This document shows positions 50,893 through 59,044 of a stretch of 64,000 bases of DNA, in pieces. The notes beneath the pieces were generated by a model. The model ran no database searches, was not told where the DNA came from, and was given only the letters and a program-made list of their open reading frames with translations. This DNA is from UBA6019 sp035535055. GTDB lineage: Bacteria > Chloroflexota > Dormibacteria > Dormibacterales > Dormibacteraceae. Position 1 is the first letter of the stretch. Each line of letters starts with the position of its first letter. The stretch covers positions 1 through 64,000 of the forward strand of contig DATLQT010000021.1 of NCBI GenBank assembly GCA_035535055.1. The letters are read 5' to 3'. The position numbers were made by a program, and so were the translations under genes.

Positions 50893-52392
50893 TCACGCCG
50901 GCCCATCCGCTTCCCGCACGAGCCGTGTCCTTACTGCCGAACTGAGGACTTTCCCGTTCGCGTTCCTCGGCAACGCCTCGATGCTTCGAATCAGCACCGG
51001 CACCTTGTAATCGGCGATTCTCTCGGAAAGCCGATCTCGAATGCTCCGCGGATCGAACCCGTGCCCGGGCCGCAGGACGACCAACGCGGCTGGGACCTGG
51101 CCGAGATCCGGGTTGGGCAGGCCGACCACCGAGGCTTCCAGGATCTCAGCGAGTTCGCACAGCGCAGATTCGATTTCGAATGGCGCCACTTTCTCACCGC
51201 CTCGGTTGATCACGTCGTCGATCCTGCCCAAGACTCGGAGAATGCCGTCCGGGCCTCGAGCTGCCAGATCTCCGGTCCGCAGCCAGCCATTCACGAACCT
51301 GGTCGCGGTCTCCTCCTCGTGCCGCCAGTAGCCGATCATCGCCGTGGGGGACTGGATCAGCAGTTCCCCGGCGTCCGCGATACGGTCCCACGTCCCCGGG
51401 ACGGGGATTCCGGTCGCATCCCAACGGCCTTCTGCCAAGCGCCAGGGCATGTAATGCGTGATGCTGGTGGCCTCCGAGAGGCCATAGCAGTTGACGAACC
51501 TGGCTTCGGGGAATGCTTGCCGAAGACGTGCCGGCGTGTCGTTGGGCATCAGCCCACCGCCATAGGCCAGCCATGGATCGGCATTCCCCCCGGCCGATCT
51601 GCCCAGGACGCCGGCGAGCCGCGTGTACATGGTGGGCACGCCGATGAAGAAGCTGTAACTGCCGGCAGCCAGGTGGCGGCCGATGGCGGTTGGGCTGAAC
51701 CGTCGATACAGGTCGACCGAACCGCCGGCGACAATGGCATGCCCAAGCCCGTCAATGAAGCCAGTGTTGTGGAAGAGCGGCACTGTGATCGCCGTCGCCA
51801 GGTCACGACCCGAGTTGAAAAGGCCCGCATAGTAGGCCGACGACAGGAAGAGGGATCCCTGGCTCAACATGACTCCCTTGGGTGTTCCCGTCGTGCCGGA
51901 TGTGTAGGTGATGAGCCCCAACGCTTCGCTGGACGATCGTGGGCTAGGAAGCAGCGCAGGAGCTTTCCTGGGCAAGTCGTCGGCATCGATCACGCGGTCG
52001 TGGAATTCCTGTCCGATCGACGCCCGGTGTCGTGCTTCGGAAAGCACCAGAGCAGGTTCGCAATCCGCGAGGGCTGCGGAGACCTCATCGCGGCCCCATC
52101 GCGTATTGATAGGCACCGGCACTGCCCCGGCCCAAAGACATCCGAGGAAAGCAACGACCCACTCAGAGCGGTTCTCCAGGGCAATCGCGACCCGATCCCC
52201 AGCCCCAACTCGATGACTTGCCAGCAATGACGCGAAGGCAGCGGCTCGCCTCTCCGCCTCGGAATAGGTCAAGCGAACGCCGCTCTCGACATCATGAAGG
52301 AATGGCGAATTCGGCCATTCGTCTGCCTGGTACAGCAGGGCCTCGACAAGCGTGCGTACCCGGTTGCGGCTCGGTGGCTCCGCCACCTTCAT
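50893..52392 (-). CDS. AMP-forming acyl-CoA synthetase/ligase
   Basis: A 499-residue member of the ANL superfamily, activating a carboxylic acid with ATP to the acyl-AMP and then the CoA ester. The P-loop-like A3 motif is YTSGTTGTPKGVM. Others are NCYGLSEATSITHYMP (A5), GELLIQSPTAMIGYW, WLRTGDLAARGPDGILRVLGRIDDVINRGGEKV (A7/A8), and the final Lys in RNANGKVLSSAVR. ATG 52392 matches the usual length; the ATG 69 bases upstream is less likely. Substrate unknown; in this context a product of amine/aldehyde oxidation. Confidence 0.92.
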   Translation of the reverse strand: MKVAEPPSRNRVRTLVEALLYQADEWPNSPFLHDVESGVRLTYSEAERRAAAFASLLASHRVGAGDRVAIALENRSEWVVAFLGCLWAGAVPVPINTRWGRDEVSAALADCEPALVLSEARHRASIGQEFHDRVIDADDLPRKAPALLPSPRSSSEALGLITYTSGTTGTPKGVMLSQGSLFLSSAYYAGLFNSGRDLATAITVPLFHNTGFIDGLGHAIVAGGSVDLYRRFSPTAIGRHLAAGSYSFFIGVPTMYTRLAGVLGRSAGGNADPWLAYGGGLMPNDTPARLRQAFPEARFVNCYGLSEATSITHYMPWRLAEGRWDATGIPVPGTWDRIADAGELLIQSPTAMIGYWRHEEETATRFVNGWLRTGDLAARGPDGILRVLGRIDDVINRGGEKVAPFEIESALCELAEILEASVVGLPNPDLGQVPAALVVLRPGHGFDPRSIRDRLSERIADYKVPVLIRSIEALPRNANGKVLSSAVRTRLVREADGPA

Positions 52393-52714
52393 CGCGTGAA
52401 TTCGGGCACAGGGATCAAGTTGATGATTACAGCGTGGTCGCAACGCAGAGTGGGGATGCAAGGATCACCATTTCGAATGCTCATCAGCGAAGTTGAGCAA
52501 CATTCCGATCACGGTGCTTGCCGCCATTGTAGACGAGCGATCTCGGCCAGTTCGAGATGCCGGCCCACTTCCCGGCCGCTTACGCTTGAGACCGGCATGA
52601 TCGTGATGGCCGGTGAAGCCCCGCTGCCAGCGAGGACCAGCACGAACGGAAGGGCCGGCTCATTTTGGGCGCCCGGCGCACTTCAAGGCTGAGACAAGCA
52701 GCCTCGTTTAGAGT
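52393..52714. other. Divergent intergenic region between ligase and TetR
   Basis: No gene is supported. It should hold the promoters of both neighbours. The A/T-rich part is 52410-52460. A TTAGAGT box at 52708-52714 abuts the TetR start. A plus-strand frame from 52294 across the region is antisense or non-coding by composition. Confidence 0.45.
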
Positions 52715-52726
52715 ATGTCCCGACAT
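52715..52726. promoter_or_regulatory. Short palindrome at the TetR start, possible autoregulatory site
   Basis: ATGTCCCGACAT: arms ATGTC and GACAT with two central bases, directly after a TAGAGT -10 box. If translation starts at the next ATG (52730), this lies at the transcription start, a usual place for a self-repressing site. No second copy was noticed nearby. Confidence 0.35.
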
Positions 52727-53377
52727 CCGATGGCTCACCCAGCCCCCGCGCAACCTCCTGCCGGACGCGATACCCGACATCGAATCCTCGAGGCGGCGGC
52801 GCTCCTGTTTCGCGATCGGGGCTACGACGTAACCACCATGCGTGCGATTGCGCTCCGGGTGGGAATCACATCCGGAGCTCTGTACTGGCACTTTCCATCG
52901 AAGGCCGACATCCTGTTCGCGTTTCTGGAACAGTCGGTCACCGAAGCGCTGGCTGAGGTCGAGAAAGCCATCGGTGAGTCGACGCCGACAGAACAGCTGG
53001 CATACCTTGTCAGAACCCACGTGCGCCTCCAGCTGGCGGAACTGGAGCTGAGCCGGGCTTATGGAGCGCTGCACGGCATGAGTCAGCTCGCAAGCCGACT
53101 CCCCAACCATCAGCTCCGACAGCACAAGGCGGTCCAGCGTCGCTGGCTGGACTTCGTGCGCGGCATTCTTAGGGCGGGAGTTGAGTCAGGTGAATTCCGA
53201 GCACTGGACATTACGCCCACCGCCTTTGTGATCATCACCCTTTGCGATTACGCGGTGACTTGGTTTCGTCCCGAAGCTCGCCTGGGCGGGTCCGCCGTGG
53301 CAGATCTGTACGCGGATCTGGTGCTCCGCATGGTTCGCGCCACTGAGACGGTGGGTGGTTTGACAGCTCGGGAGTAG
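52715..53377 (+). CDS. TetR-family transcriptional regulator
   Basis: A TetR regulator of 220 residues from ATG 52715 or 215 from ATG 52730. The helix-turn-helix is RILEAAALLFRDRGYDVTTM, then ITSGALYWHFPSKADILFAF. The ligand domain (about 85-210) resembles that of regulators of fatty-acid or acyl-CoA genes (TetR_C_17-like) by eye only. It lies between the acyl-CoA ligase (divergent) and the acyl-CoA dehydrogenase operon, so it probably controls the 50.9-62.5 kb cluster and senses an acyl-CoA or its precursor. Confidence 0.87.
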   Translation: MSRHPMAHPAPAQPPAGRDTRHRILEAAALLFRDRGYDVTTMRAIALRVGITSGALYWHFPSKADILFAFLEQSVTEALAEVEKAIGESTPTEQLAYLVRTHVRLQLAELELSRAYGALHGMSQLASRLPNHQLRQHKAVQRRWLDFVRGILRAGVESGEFRALDITPTAFVIITLCDYAVTWFRPEARLGGSAVADLYADLVLRMVRATETVGGLTARE

Positions 53378-53486
53378 TGCGTGCCTTCCCCACTGGTCGG
53401 CGCTATGGCAGTTGGGATGGTTCCCGTGTCCGGGCACTCCCCGGATCGGTTCGAAGGAAGTGCCAGCGCCAGGCACGCTTCCCCTA

Positions 53487-53515
53487 TTGACACTTCTTCG
53501 CGGACCTGCTTCCAT
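53487..53515 (+). promoter_or_regulatory. Candidate promoter of the acyl-CoA dehydrogenase/oxidoreductase operon
   Basis: Consensus TTGACA at 53487-53492, 17 bases, then TTCCAT at 53510-53515, 75 bases before the acyl-CoA dehydrogenase start. The direct repeat taatcaa occurs at 53526-53532 and 53537-53543, downstream of the likely start point. Confidence 0.45.
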
Positions 53516-53590
53516 GTTCGGGGCCTAATCAAGCGTTTAATCAACTGAGGTGGTGGAGATCGTTCCCGGCGAGCCGCGGAGGTGACGCGA

Positions 53591-54784
53591 ATGCCTGATA
53601 CAGGCACATCGGTGGAGGCAAGCTCGGGTCAGCACTTGACTGCGGAGCAGATGAGCATTCGCGAGCTGGCCCGCCGGCTCGCCCGCGAAGTCATCCGGCC
53701 GAGCTCTGCGGAATACGACCGCAGTCGCGCCGTCCCCAAAGACGTGCTCGAGCGGCTGCATCAGACCGGCCTCACCACTCTCGCGATTCCTGAATCTCTC
53801 GGAGGCGGAGGCGTCACCGGCGCGCTTGAGTCGGCGCTGGTGGCCGAGGAACTCGCTTGGGGATGCGCCGGGATCTACTCGTACCTGTCAGGGACGAACA
53901 TGTACGTCGCCACGGTCGCCGATTCCGGGACCGAGGATCAAAAGGCGCGCTGGCTACGTCCTCTATGTGCCGAGAAGTTCGCAGCCGCAGCCTTCGCGTG
54001 CACCGAACCAGAGGCGGGCTCGGATGTGTCCGGTATCAAGACCGTTGCCAAGGCGACCGAGGGTGGCTACCTGCTCAGGGGGCAGAAGACCTTCATCACG
54101 AATGCTGGACTGGCCTCCGCAATGGCCGTACTTGCGTCGACGGCGCCAGAACTCGGCAGCTCCGGGCTGACCATGTTCCTGATCAGGGGTGATGTTCCAG
54201 GGCTCAGTTGTGGACCACCGATTCGCATGATGGGGTGGCGAGCCGCCGTCAACAGCGACGTGTTCTTCGACGATGTGTTTGTGCCGACCGAGGACATTTT
54301 GGGAACGATCGGTGCTGGCAATGAGATAGCCACCAGGGTCTTCGAGAGAAGTCGGATCGATGTGGCGGCGGCGTCTCTGGGGATCACCCGCGCCGCGCTC
54401 GAGTACGCGGTCGATTACGCGAACACCCGCGTGGCGTTTGGGAAGAAGATCCGCTCCTATCAGGGCCTCAGCTTTCCGCTAGCGGATGTCGCCACGAGCT
54501 TGCGCGCGGCCCGTCTCCTCACCTGGGACTCTGCCCGCGCCTGCGACCGGGGTGAGGATTTCGGCGTCCTAGCGTCGATGGCGAAGTTGTTCGCTTCAGA
54601 AACCGCGATTCGCGCAACCTACCAGGCCATCCAGGTGTTGGGTGGCCACGGCTACACAGAGGAGCACCCGGTCGAAAAGTGGTATCGGGATGCGCGACTT
54701 GAGACGATTGAGGAAGGGACAAGCGAGATTCAGAGGCTGATAATCTCTCGCGCTCTCCATCGGGGAGAGCTGGACCTCAGCTGA
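53591..54784 (+). CDS. Acyl-CoA dehydrogenase
   Basis: A 397-residue FAD enzyme that makes the alpha,beta double bond in acyl-CoA. Family blocks are AFACTEPEAGSDVSGIKT, GYLLRGQKTFITNAGLA, FGKKIRSYQGLSFPLADVA, QVLGGHGYTEEHPVEKWYRDARLETI and the catalytic Glu375 in IEEGTSEIQ. ATG 53591 has ggaggtg seven bases upstream. First gene of a plus-strand run through 62525. It would act on an acyl-CoA from the ligase or the 2-oxoacid oxidoreductase. Confidence 0.92.
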   Translation: MPDTGTSVEASSGQHLTAEQMSIRELARRLAREVIRPSSAEYDRSRAVPKDVLERLHQTGLTTLAIPESLGGGGVTGALESALVAEELAWGCAGIYSYLSGTNMYVATVADSGTEDQKARWLRPLCAEKFAAAAFACTEPEAGSDVSGIKTVAKATEGGYLLRGQKTFITNAGLASAMAVLASTAPELGSSGLTMFLIRGDVPGLSCGPPIRMMGWRAAVNSDVFFDDVFVPTEDILGTIGAGNEIATRVFERSRIDVAAASLGITRAALEYAVDYANTRVAFGKKIRSYQGLSFPLADVATSLRAARLLTWDSARACDRGEDFGVLASMAKLFASETAIRATYQAIQVLGGHGYTEEHPVEKWYRDARLETIEEGTSEIQRLIISRALHRGELDLS

Positions 54785-54800
54785 CCCTCGGGCAAGCAAC

Positions 54801-55037
54801 ATGAAGAATGTGGGAACGGTCGAAATAGATCGTGAATTGTGCAAAGGGTGCGAACTCTGCGTGCCGGCCTGTCCCGAAGGGGTATTGGCCATGAGCCAGG
54901 AATTGAACGCGAAGGGCTGGCCTGTCGTGGATCTCGCCCGGCCGGGTTGCACGGGATGCACGATCTGCGCCCGCGTCTGCCCAGATGGTGTCTTCACTGT
55001 GTGGCGCGACCAGCCCTTCAGGGAGTCGCCGCAGTGA
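54801..55037 (+). CDS. 2x[4Fe-4S] ferredoxin, 2-oxoacid oxidoreductase delta-like subunit
   Basis: A 78-residue ferredoxin with two full motifs, CKGCELCVPACP (about 14-25) and CTGCTICARVCP (about 50-61). In four-subunit 2-oxoacid:ferredoxin oxidoreductases, such a protein is the delta subunit and carries electrons from the TPP subunit. It lies directly before the alpha subunit gene, overlapping it (GTGA). It may also serve the IorA-like enzyme at 59045, which lacks its own ferredoxin domain. Confidence 0.9.
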   Translation: MKNVGTVEIDRELCKGCELCVPACPEGVLAMSQELNAKGWPVVDLARPGCTGCTICARVCPDGVFTVWRDQPFRESPQ

Positions 55038-56107
55038 TCAGGAAGATCGGATCCGGGAATGAGGCCGTGGTCGATGCCGCCTTGGCGGTCGGGTGCAAGT
55101 TGTTTGCGGCTTACCCGGTGACTCCCGCGAGTGAGATTCTTGAGCATGCCAGCCAACAGTTCGCTCTGCACGGCCGGATCTGCATTCCGACCGAAGGGGA
55201 GATCACGGCGATCCACCTCGTTGCCGGCGCCAGTCTAGGTGGCTTCCGCTCCATGACCGCGACCACCGGTCTGGGTTTCAGCCTGATGACCGAGGCGCTC
55301 TCCTTCTTCTCGGGGATGTCGGAGCTGGCGGGAGTCGTGGTCTTGCAGCAGCGGTGGGGGCCTGGCGACGGATCTTTAGGTCCAGGGCAAGACTGCTACT
55401 GGCAGGCGACCAAGGGTGGTGGGCACGGTGATTTTCGGATGATCGTGCTGGCGCCGAGCAGCGCTCAGGAGACGGTTGAGCACACCATGTTGGCTTTCGA
55501 ACTCGCAGAACGTTACCGGCTCTTCGTCGTTGTTCTGGGGGATCAGCTGGTGGCCCTTACGAGCGAGATCTACGAGGTACCGGATCCAACGCCACCAATC
55601 GAGCGCGAAACGGAGTTCGGGCGAAATGGAACGTTGGTGATGCCGGAATTGGTGGCGATCGATGAAAAGGCGGGTGACTTCGAGGCGCTTGAGACGCTGG
55701 CCAGGCGTTGGGAGGCGAAGTACGCCGAAATAGCTCGGTCCGAAACGCGCTGTGACTACCTGGGCCCCGAGGATGCGGGCGTGTTGCTGGTCGCCTACGG
55801 GTCACTAGCCAGGATCGCCGCCGATGCGCTCACCGACTTGGAGGCCCAGGGTATTGTCGCCGCCGTCTTTCGACCCGTCACCCTGTGGCCATTCCCAGAG
55901 CAGGAGTTGTCGGCCTGGAGCGCGGGTAGGCAAGTCGTGGTTCTCGAGCTGAGCATGGGTCAGATGCTGGACGACGTTCGCCTGGCAATAGGGCGCCGGC
56001 CCGATGCGTTCGTCAACTGGCTCGGTGGGAACGCACCTACACCTGGACAGATGGCAAGACGTGTGACTCAAGCTCTGGAGGAGGTTCGCCATGCAAGTCG
56101 TATATAG
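55034..56107 (+). CDS. 2-Oxoacid:ferredoxin oxidoreductase, alpha subunit
   Basis: A 357-residue alpha (pyrimidine-binding) subunit of the KorA/VorA/PorA kind. It has GNEAVVDAALAVGCKLFAAYPVTPASEI, the family signature, GEITAIHLVAGASLGG and MTATTGLGFSLMTEALSF. The C-terminal domain is QVVVLELSMGQMLDDVRLA. With beta, gamma and delta it converts a 2-oxo acid and CoA to acyl-CoA, CO2 and reduced ferredoxin. The substrate could be 2-oxoglutarate, a branched or an aryl 2-oxo acid. GTG start overlaps the ferredoxin stop. Confidence 0.9.
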   Translation: MIRKIGSGNEAVVDAALAVGCKLFAAYPVTPASEILEHASQQFALHGRICIPTEGEITAIHLVAGASLGGFRSMTATTGLGFSLMTEALSFFSGMSELAGVVVLQQRWGPGDGSLGPGQDCYWQATKGGGHGDFRMIVLAPSSAQETVEHTMLAFELAERYRLFVVVLGDQLVALTSEIYEVPDPTPPIERETEFGRNGTLVMPELVAIDEKAGDFEALETLARRWEAKYAEIARSETRCDYLGPEDAGVLLVAYGSLARIAADALTDLEAQGIVAAVFRPVTLWPFPEQELSAWSAGRQVVVLELSMGQMLDDVRLAIGRRPDAFVNWLGGNAPTPGQMARRVTQALEEVRHASRI

Positions 56108-56822
56108 GCCGCCTGAGCCGGCCTTGCGCGAATCGGGCTTCGACTTCTGTCCAGGATGCGGCTACGGGTCGATTCTGCTCGCGCTGACCGAATCCGTCGC
56201 AAACTTACCCGAGCCCCCGGTATTCATGTTGGACATCGGATGCGTCGACTTCATGATCGCGCACATGCCGGGCGACGTGATGATGGGCACGCATGGCCGG
56301 ACCAGCGCTTTCGCCAGCGGATACAAGCGCGTCCACCCCGAGCGAATCGTCATTGCGATTCAGGGAGACGGCGGCTTCATGGGGCTCGGCGCCACCGAAT
56401 CGCTACATACGGCGAACCGCGGGGAACCGATCACCGTGATCGTTCTGAACAACGGCGTCCTCGCCGACACCGGAGGTCAGCTTGCGCCCACTACCCTGGC
56501 CGGCCAGTCGACCGCCAGCTCGCCCGGCGGCAGGGCGGCAGACACCGGCGCGCCGTTGGCGTTCCTAGAGATCTTATCCCGACTTCCTGGCGTCGGCTAC
56601 GCGGAACGCGTCGCCATCGACTCGGTTCCGAGCATGGGAAGGCTGAAGAAGTCGTTTCGCAAGGCGATCGACGCTCAGTCGACAGGGAAGTACTCGGTCG
56701 TGGAAGTACTTAGCCCGTGCCCGACTCACTGGCGCATCGACCCGGTCGAGGCGTGGAAGCGGGTGCGGACCGAGGTCTCCAATGTCTATCCGGTCGGGAT
56801 CCTCGAGCGGCCCCAGCTGTGA
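56091..56822 (+). CDS. 2-Oxoacid:ferredoxin oxidoreductase, beta (TPP) subunit
   Basis: A 243-residue TPP-binding subunit. CPGCGYGSIL near the start is the usual beta-subunit opening. The TPP/Mg motif runs from QGDGGFMGLG to VIVLNNG, followed by ADTGGQLAPTT. Only Cys20 and Cys23 of the CPGC site plus scattered Cys are present, consistent with a cluster carried by the separate delta subunit. ATG 56091 has ggagg upstream and overlaps the alpha gene by 17 bases; its stop overlaps the gamma start. Confidence 0.9.
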   Translation: MQVVYRPPEPALRESGFDFCPGCGYGSILLALTESVANLPEPPVFMLDIGCVDFMIAHMPGDVMMGTHGRTSAFASGYKRVHPERIVIAIQGDGGFMGLGATESLHTANRGEPITVIVLNNGVLADTGGQLAPTTLAGQSTASSPGGRAADTGAPLAFLEILSRLPGVGYAERVAIDSVPSMGRLKKSFRKAIDAQSTGKYSVVEVLSPCPTHWRIDPVEAWKRVRTEVSNVYPVGILERPQL

Positions 56823-57418
56823 TGACCGGACCCCCGGAAATCGCGGAGCTGGACATCATCATCACGGGCCGCGGAGGGCAGGGAACCAAGCTCGCCGCGC
56901 AACTGTTGGCGAGCGCCGCAGCAGTCGACGGCTATTTCCCTTTGCACTACAGCGTTTACGGTGCGCTGATTCGCGGTGGGGACATCGCCAGCACGATCGT
57001 CATCGGGTCCGCGCCTCCCCGGTGCGCACTGCGGGACTCATTCGCCATCATGGTTGCTGCTCATAACAACTGGTTCGTGAGGTACTACGAATTCATCCGG
57101 CCGGGAGGCATCCTCGTCTACGATCCGGATAGTGTCCCGGAGCGGTTGCTGACACGATCCGACCTCCGCCATTGGCCGATCGGAACTGGCGCATTGGCCG
57201 CTGAGGCGGGCGACCACCGGGCCGGCAACATGGTGGTAGCAGGGGCTTGCGCACGCATCGCGGGGGTGCCCTCACTGGAGGGGCTGGATGACGCCATGGC
57301 CTCGGTCGTCCCGGCGCACCGACAGGATCGGATCCGCCGGAACCTCGCGGCAGTGAGAAGCGGCTGGAATTGGGGCGAGAAGGTCACCTCCGAACTCGGC
57401 GAAACAGGCCGCAGCTGA
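56822..57418 (+). CDS. 2-Oxoacid:ferredoxin oxidoreductase, gamma subunit
   Basis: A 198-residue gamma subunit. The signature IIITGRGGQGTKLAAQLLASAA (GxGGQG) is at about 12-33, then YSVYGALIRGGDIASTIVIG and DHRAGNMVVAGACARI. It completes the complex that binds CoA and supports ferredoxin reduction. ATG overlaps the beta stop by one base. No beta-gamma fusion, so the layout is the KorDABG or VorDABG four-gene type. Confidence 0.88.
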   Translation: MTGPPEIAELDIIITGRGGQGTKLAAQLLASAAAVDGYFPLHYSVYGALIRGGDIASTIVIGSAPPRCALRDSFAIMVAAHNNWFVRYYEFIRPGGILVYDPDSVPERLLTRSDLRHWPIGTGALAAEAGDHRAGNMVVAGACARIAGVPSLEGLDDAMASVVPAHRQDRIRRNLAAVRSGWNWGEKVTSELGETGRS

Positions 57419-57520
57419 GATCCAAAGGGAGAAAGACGAGTTGGACGAGATCGGGGAGCGTGGCCGTCGGAAGGAGGGTCGGAGAGAGGGCCGAACTGAA
57501 TCAGGGAGGGTCGCAGTCGC

Positions 57521-58963
57521 ATGAAGCCAGCAGTCAGGGAATACCAGAACTTCGTCGGGGGCGAATGGGTCGATGCGATCAACGGCGAATGGATGGAGAT
57601 TCTCGATCCGGCGACCGAGGAACCGGTGGCCAGGGTGCCGAGATGCACGGGCGATGACGTCGGGCGCGCTGTCAATGCGGCCAAGGCCGCGCTGCCCCGG
57701 TGGCTCGAGACGACGCCAAAGGAGCGTGCCGAGGTCCTGCTCCACCTGGCTGACCTCATCGATGACAACACCGACGAACTGGGTCAGCTCGAGTCTCGGA
57801 ATGTCGGCAAGCCACTCCCGTACGCACGGGACGAGATGTCGATATGCGCCGACACGTTCCGCTTCTTCGCTGGTGCCGCCCGCTGTCTCGAAGGCCGCTC
57901 CACCGGTGAGTACCTGCGGGGATACACGTCTATGGTTCGCCGCGAACCGATCGGGATCGTCGGCGGCATCGTCCCCTGGAACTACCCCCTGCTGATGGCT
58001 ACGTGGAAGATGGCGCCCGCGCTGGCCGCGGGAAACGTTCAGGTGCTGAAGTCTGCGGAGCAGACGCCGCTATCTGTCCTGCGGTTGTGCCAGTTGGCAG
58101 GCGACCTGCTTCCGCGCGGCGTGCTCAACGTGGTCACCGGTGACGGAGTGCCTGTTGGCGACGCGATCGTGCGCCATCCCGACGTACGCTTCGTGTCCCT
58201 GACCGGGGACGTCGAGACCGGCAAGTTGGTGGCCCAGAATGCAGCATCCACGCTCACCCGTGTGCATCTGGAGCTCGGGGGCAAGGCGCCGGTGATCGTA
58301 TTCGACGACGCAGACCCTGCCGCCGCGGCCCTGGGCATTCGAGCTGCCGGCTATTGGAATTCAGGGCAGGACTGTACGGCGGCCTCCCGTGTGATAGCAG
58401 GCCCCAAGATCTATGACCGTCTACTGGAAGAGCTCGTGAGGGGCGTGGAGTCATTGCGAGTTGGGAATCCCCGCCAGGACGAAACAATCGAAATGGGGCC
58501 CGTCATCTCAAAGGCCCAGCAAGAGCGGGTCCTTGGCTTCATCGAGCGAGCTCGAGCCTCGCGAGCAACGGTCCTCACCGGTGGCGAGGCGGGTTCCCGG
58601 AAGGGCTTCTTCGTTCAGCCCACGGTTGTCAGCGAAATCAGCCAGAAATCCGAGATCGTCCAGAAGGAAGTATTCGGCCCGGTGGTCACGGTGCAGAGAT
58701 TTGGCGACGATGCCGAGGCGATCCGGTGGGCGAATGACGTCCGCTACGGACTGGCCGCGTCGGTTTGGACTCGTGATGTCGGCCGCGCCTTGAACGCCGC
58801 GCGCCAGCTTCAGTTCGGAACCGTCTGGGTGAACGATCATCTTCCTACCGCGGCCGAGATGCCTCACGGTGGCTTCAAGGAATCAGGCTATGGCAAGGAT
58901 CTCTCCATATACTGCCTTGAGGAATACACGCAGATCAAGCACGTGATGATCAACCTTGCTTAA
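57521..58963 (+). CDS. NAD(P)-dependent aldehyde dehydrogenase
   Basis: A 480-residue ALDH, of the betaine-aldehyde/aminobutyraldehyde-like group by its start YQNFVGGEWVDAINGEWMEI. Active-site residues: Asn154 (VPWNYP), Glu251 (LELGGK) and Cys285 (GQDCTA). The end PHGGFKESGYGKDLSIY is typical of the aminoaldehyde group. It should oxidise the aldehyde made by the amine oxidase at 61098 to an acid. Gap to the gamma subunit gene is 102 bases, so it may have an internal promoter. Confidence 0.92.
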   Translation: MKPAVREYQNFVGGEWVDAINGEWMEILDPATEEPVARVPRCTGDDVGRAVNAAKAALPRWLETTPKERAEVLLHLADLIDDNTDELGQLESRNVGKPLPYARDEMSICADTFRFFAGAARCLEGRSTGEYLRGYTSMVRREPIGIVGGIVPWNYPLLMATWKMAPALAAGNVQVLKSAEQTPLSVLRLCQLAGDLLPRGVLNVVTGDGVPVGDAIVRHPDVRFVSLTGDVETGKLVAQNAASTLTRVHLELGGKAPVIVFDDADPAAAALGIRAAGYWNSGQDCTAASRVIAGPKIYDRLLEELVRGVESLRVGNPRQDETIEMGPVISKAQQERVLGFIERARASRATVLTGGEAGSRKGFFVQPTVVSEISQKSEIVQKEVFGPVVTVQRFGDDAEAIRWANDVRYGLAASVWTRDVGRALNAARQLQFGTVWVNDHLPTAAEMPHGGFKESGYGKDLSIYCLEEYTQIKHVMINLA

Positions 58964-59044
58964 GCGCCTCGCGCGATCCGCGTCGACGAGCGTGGTGGTA
59001 TCGGACGGAACTCACGGCGTGGATTCGCCAACGGAGGCTCAGAT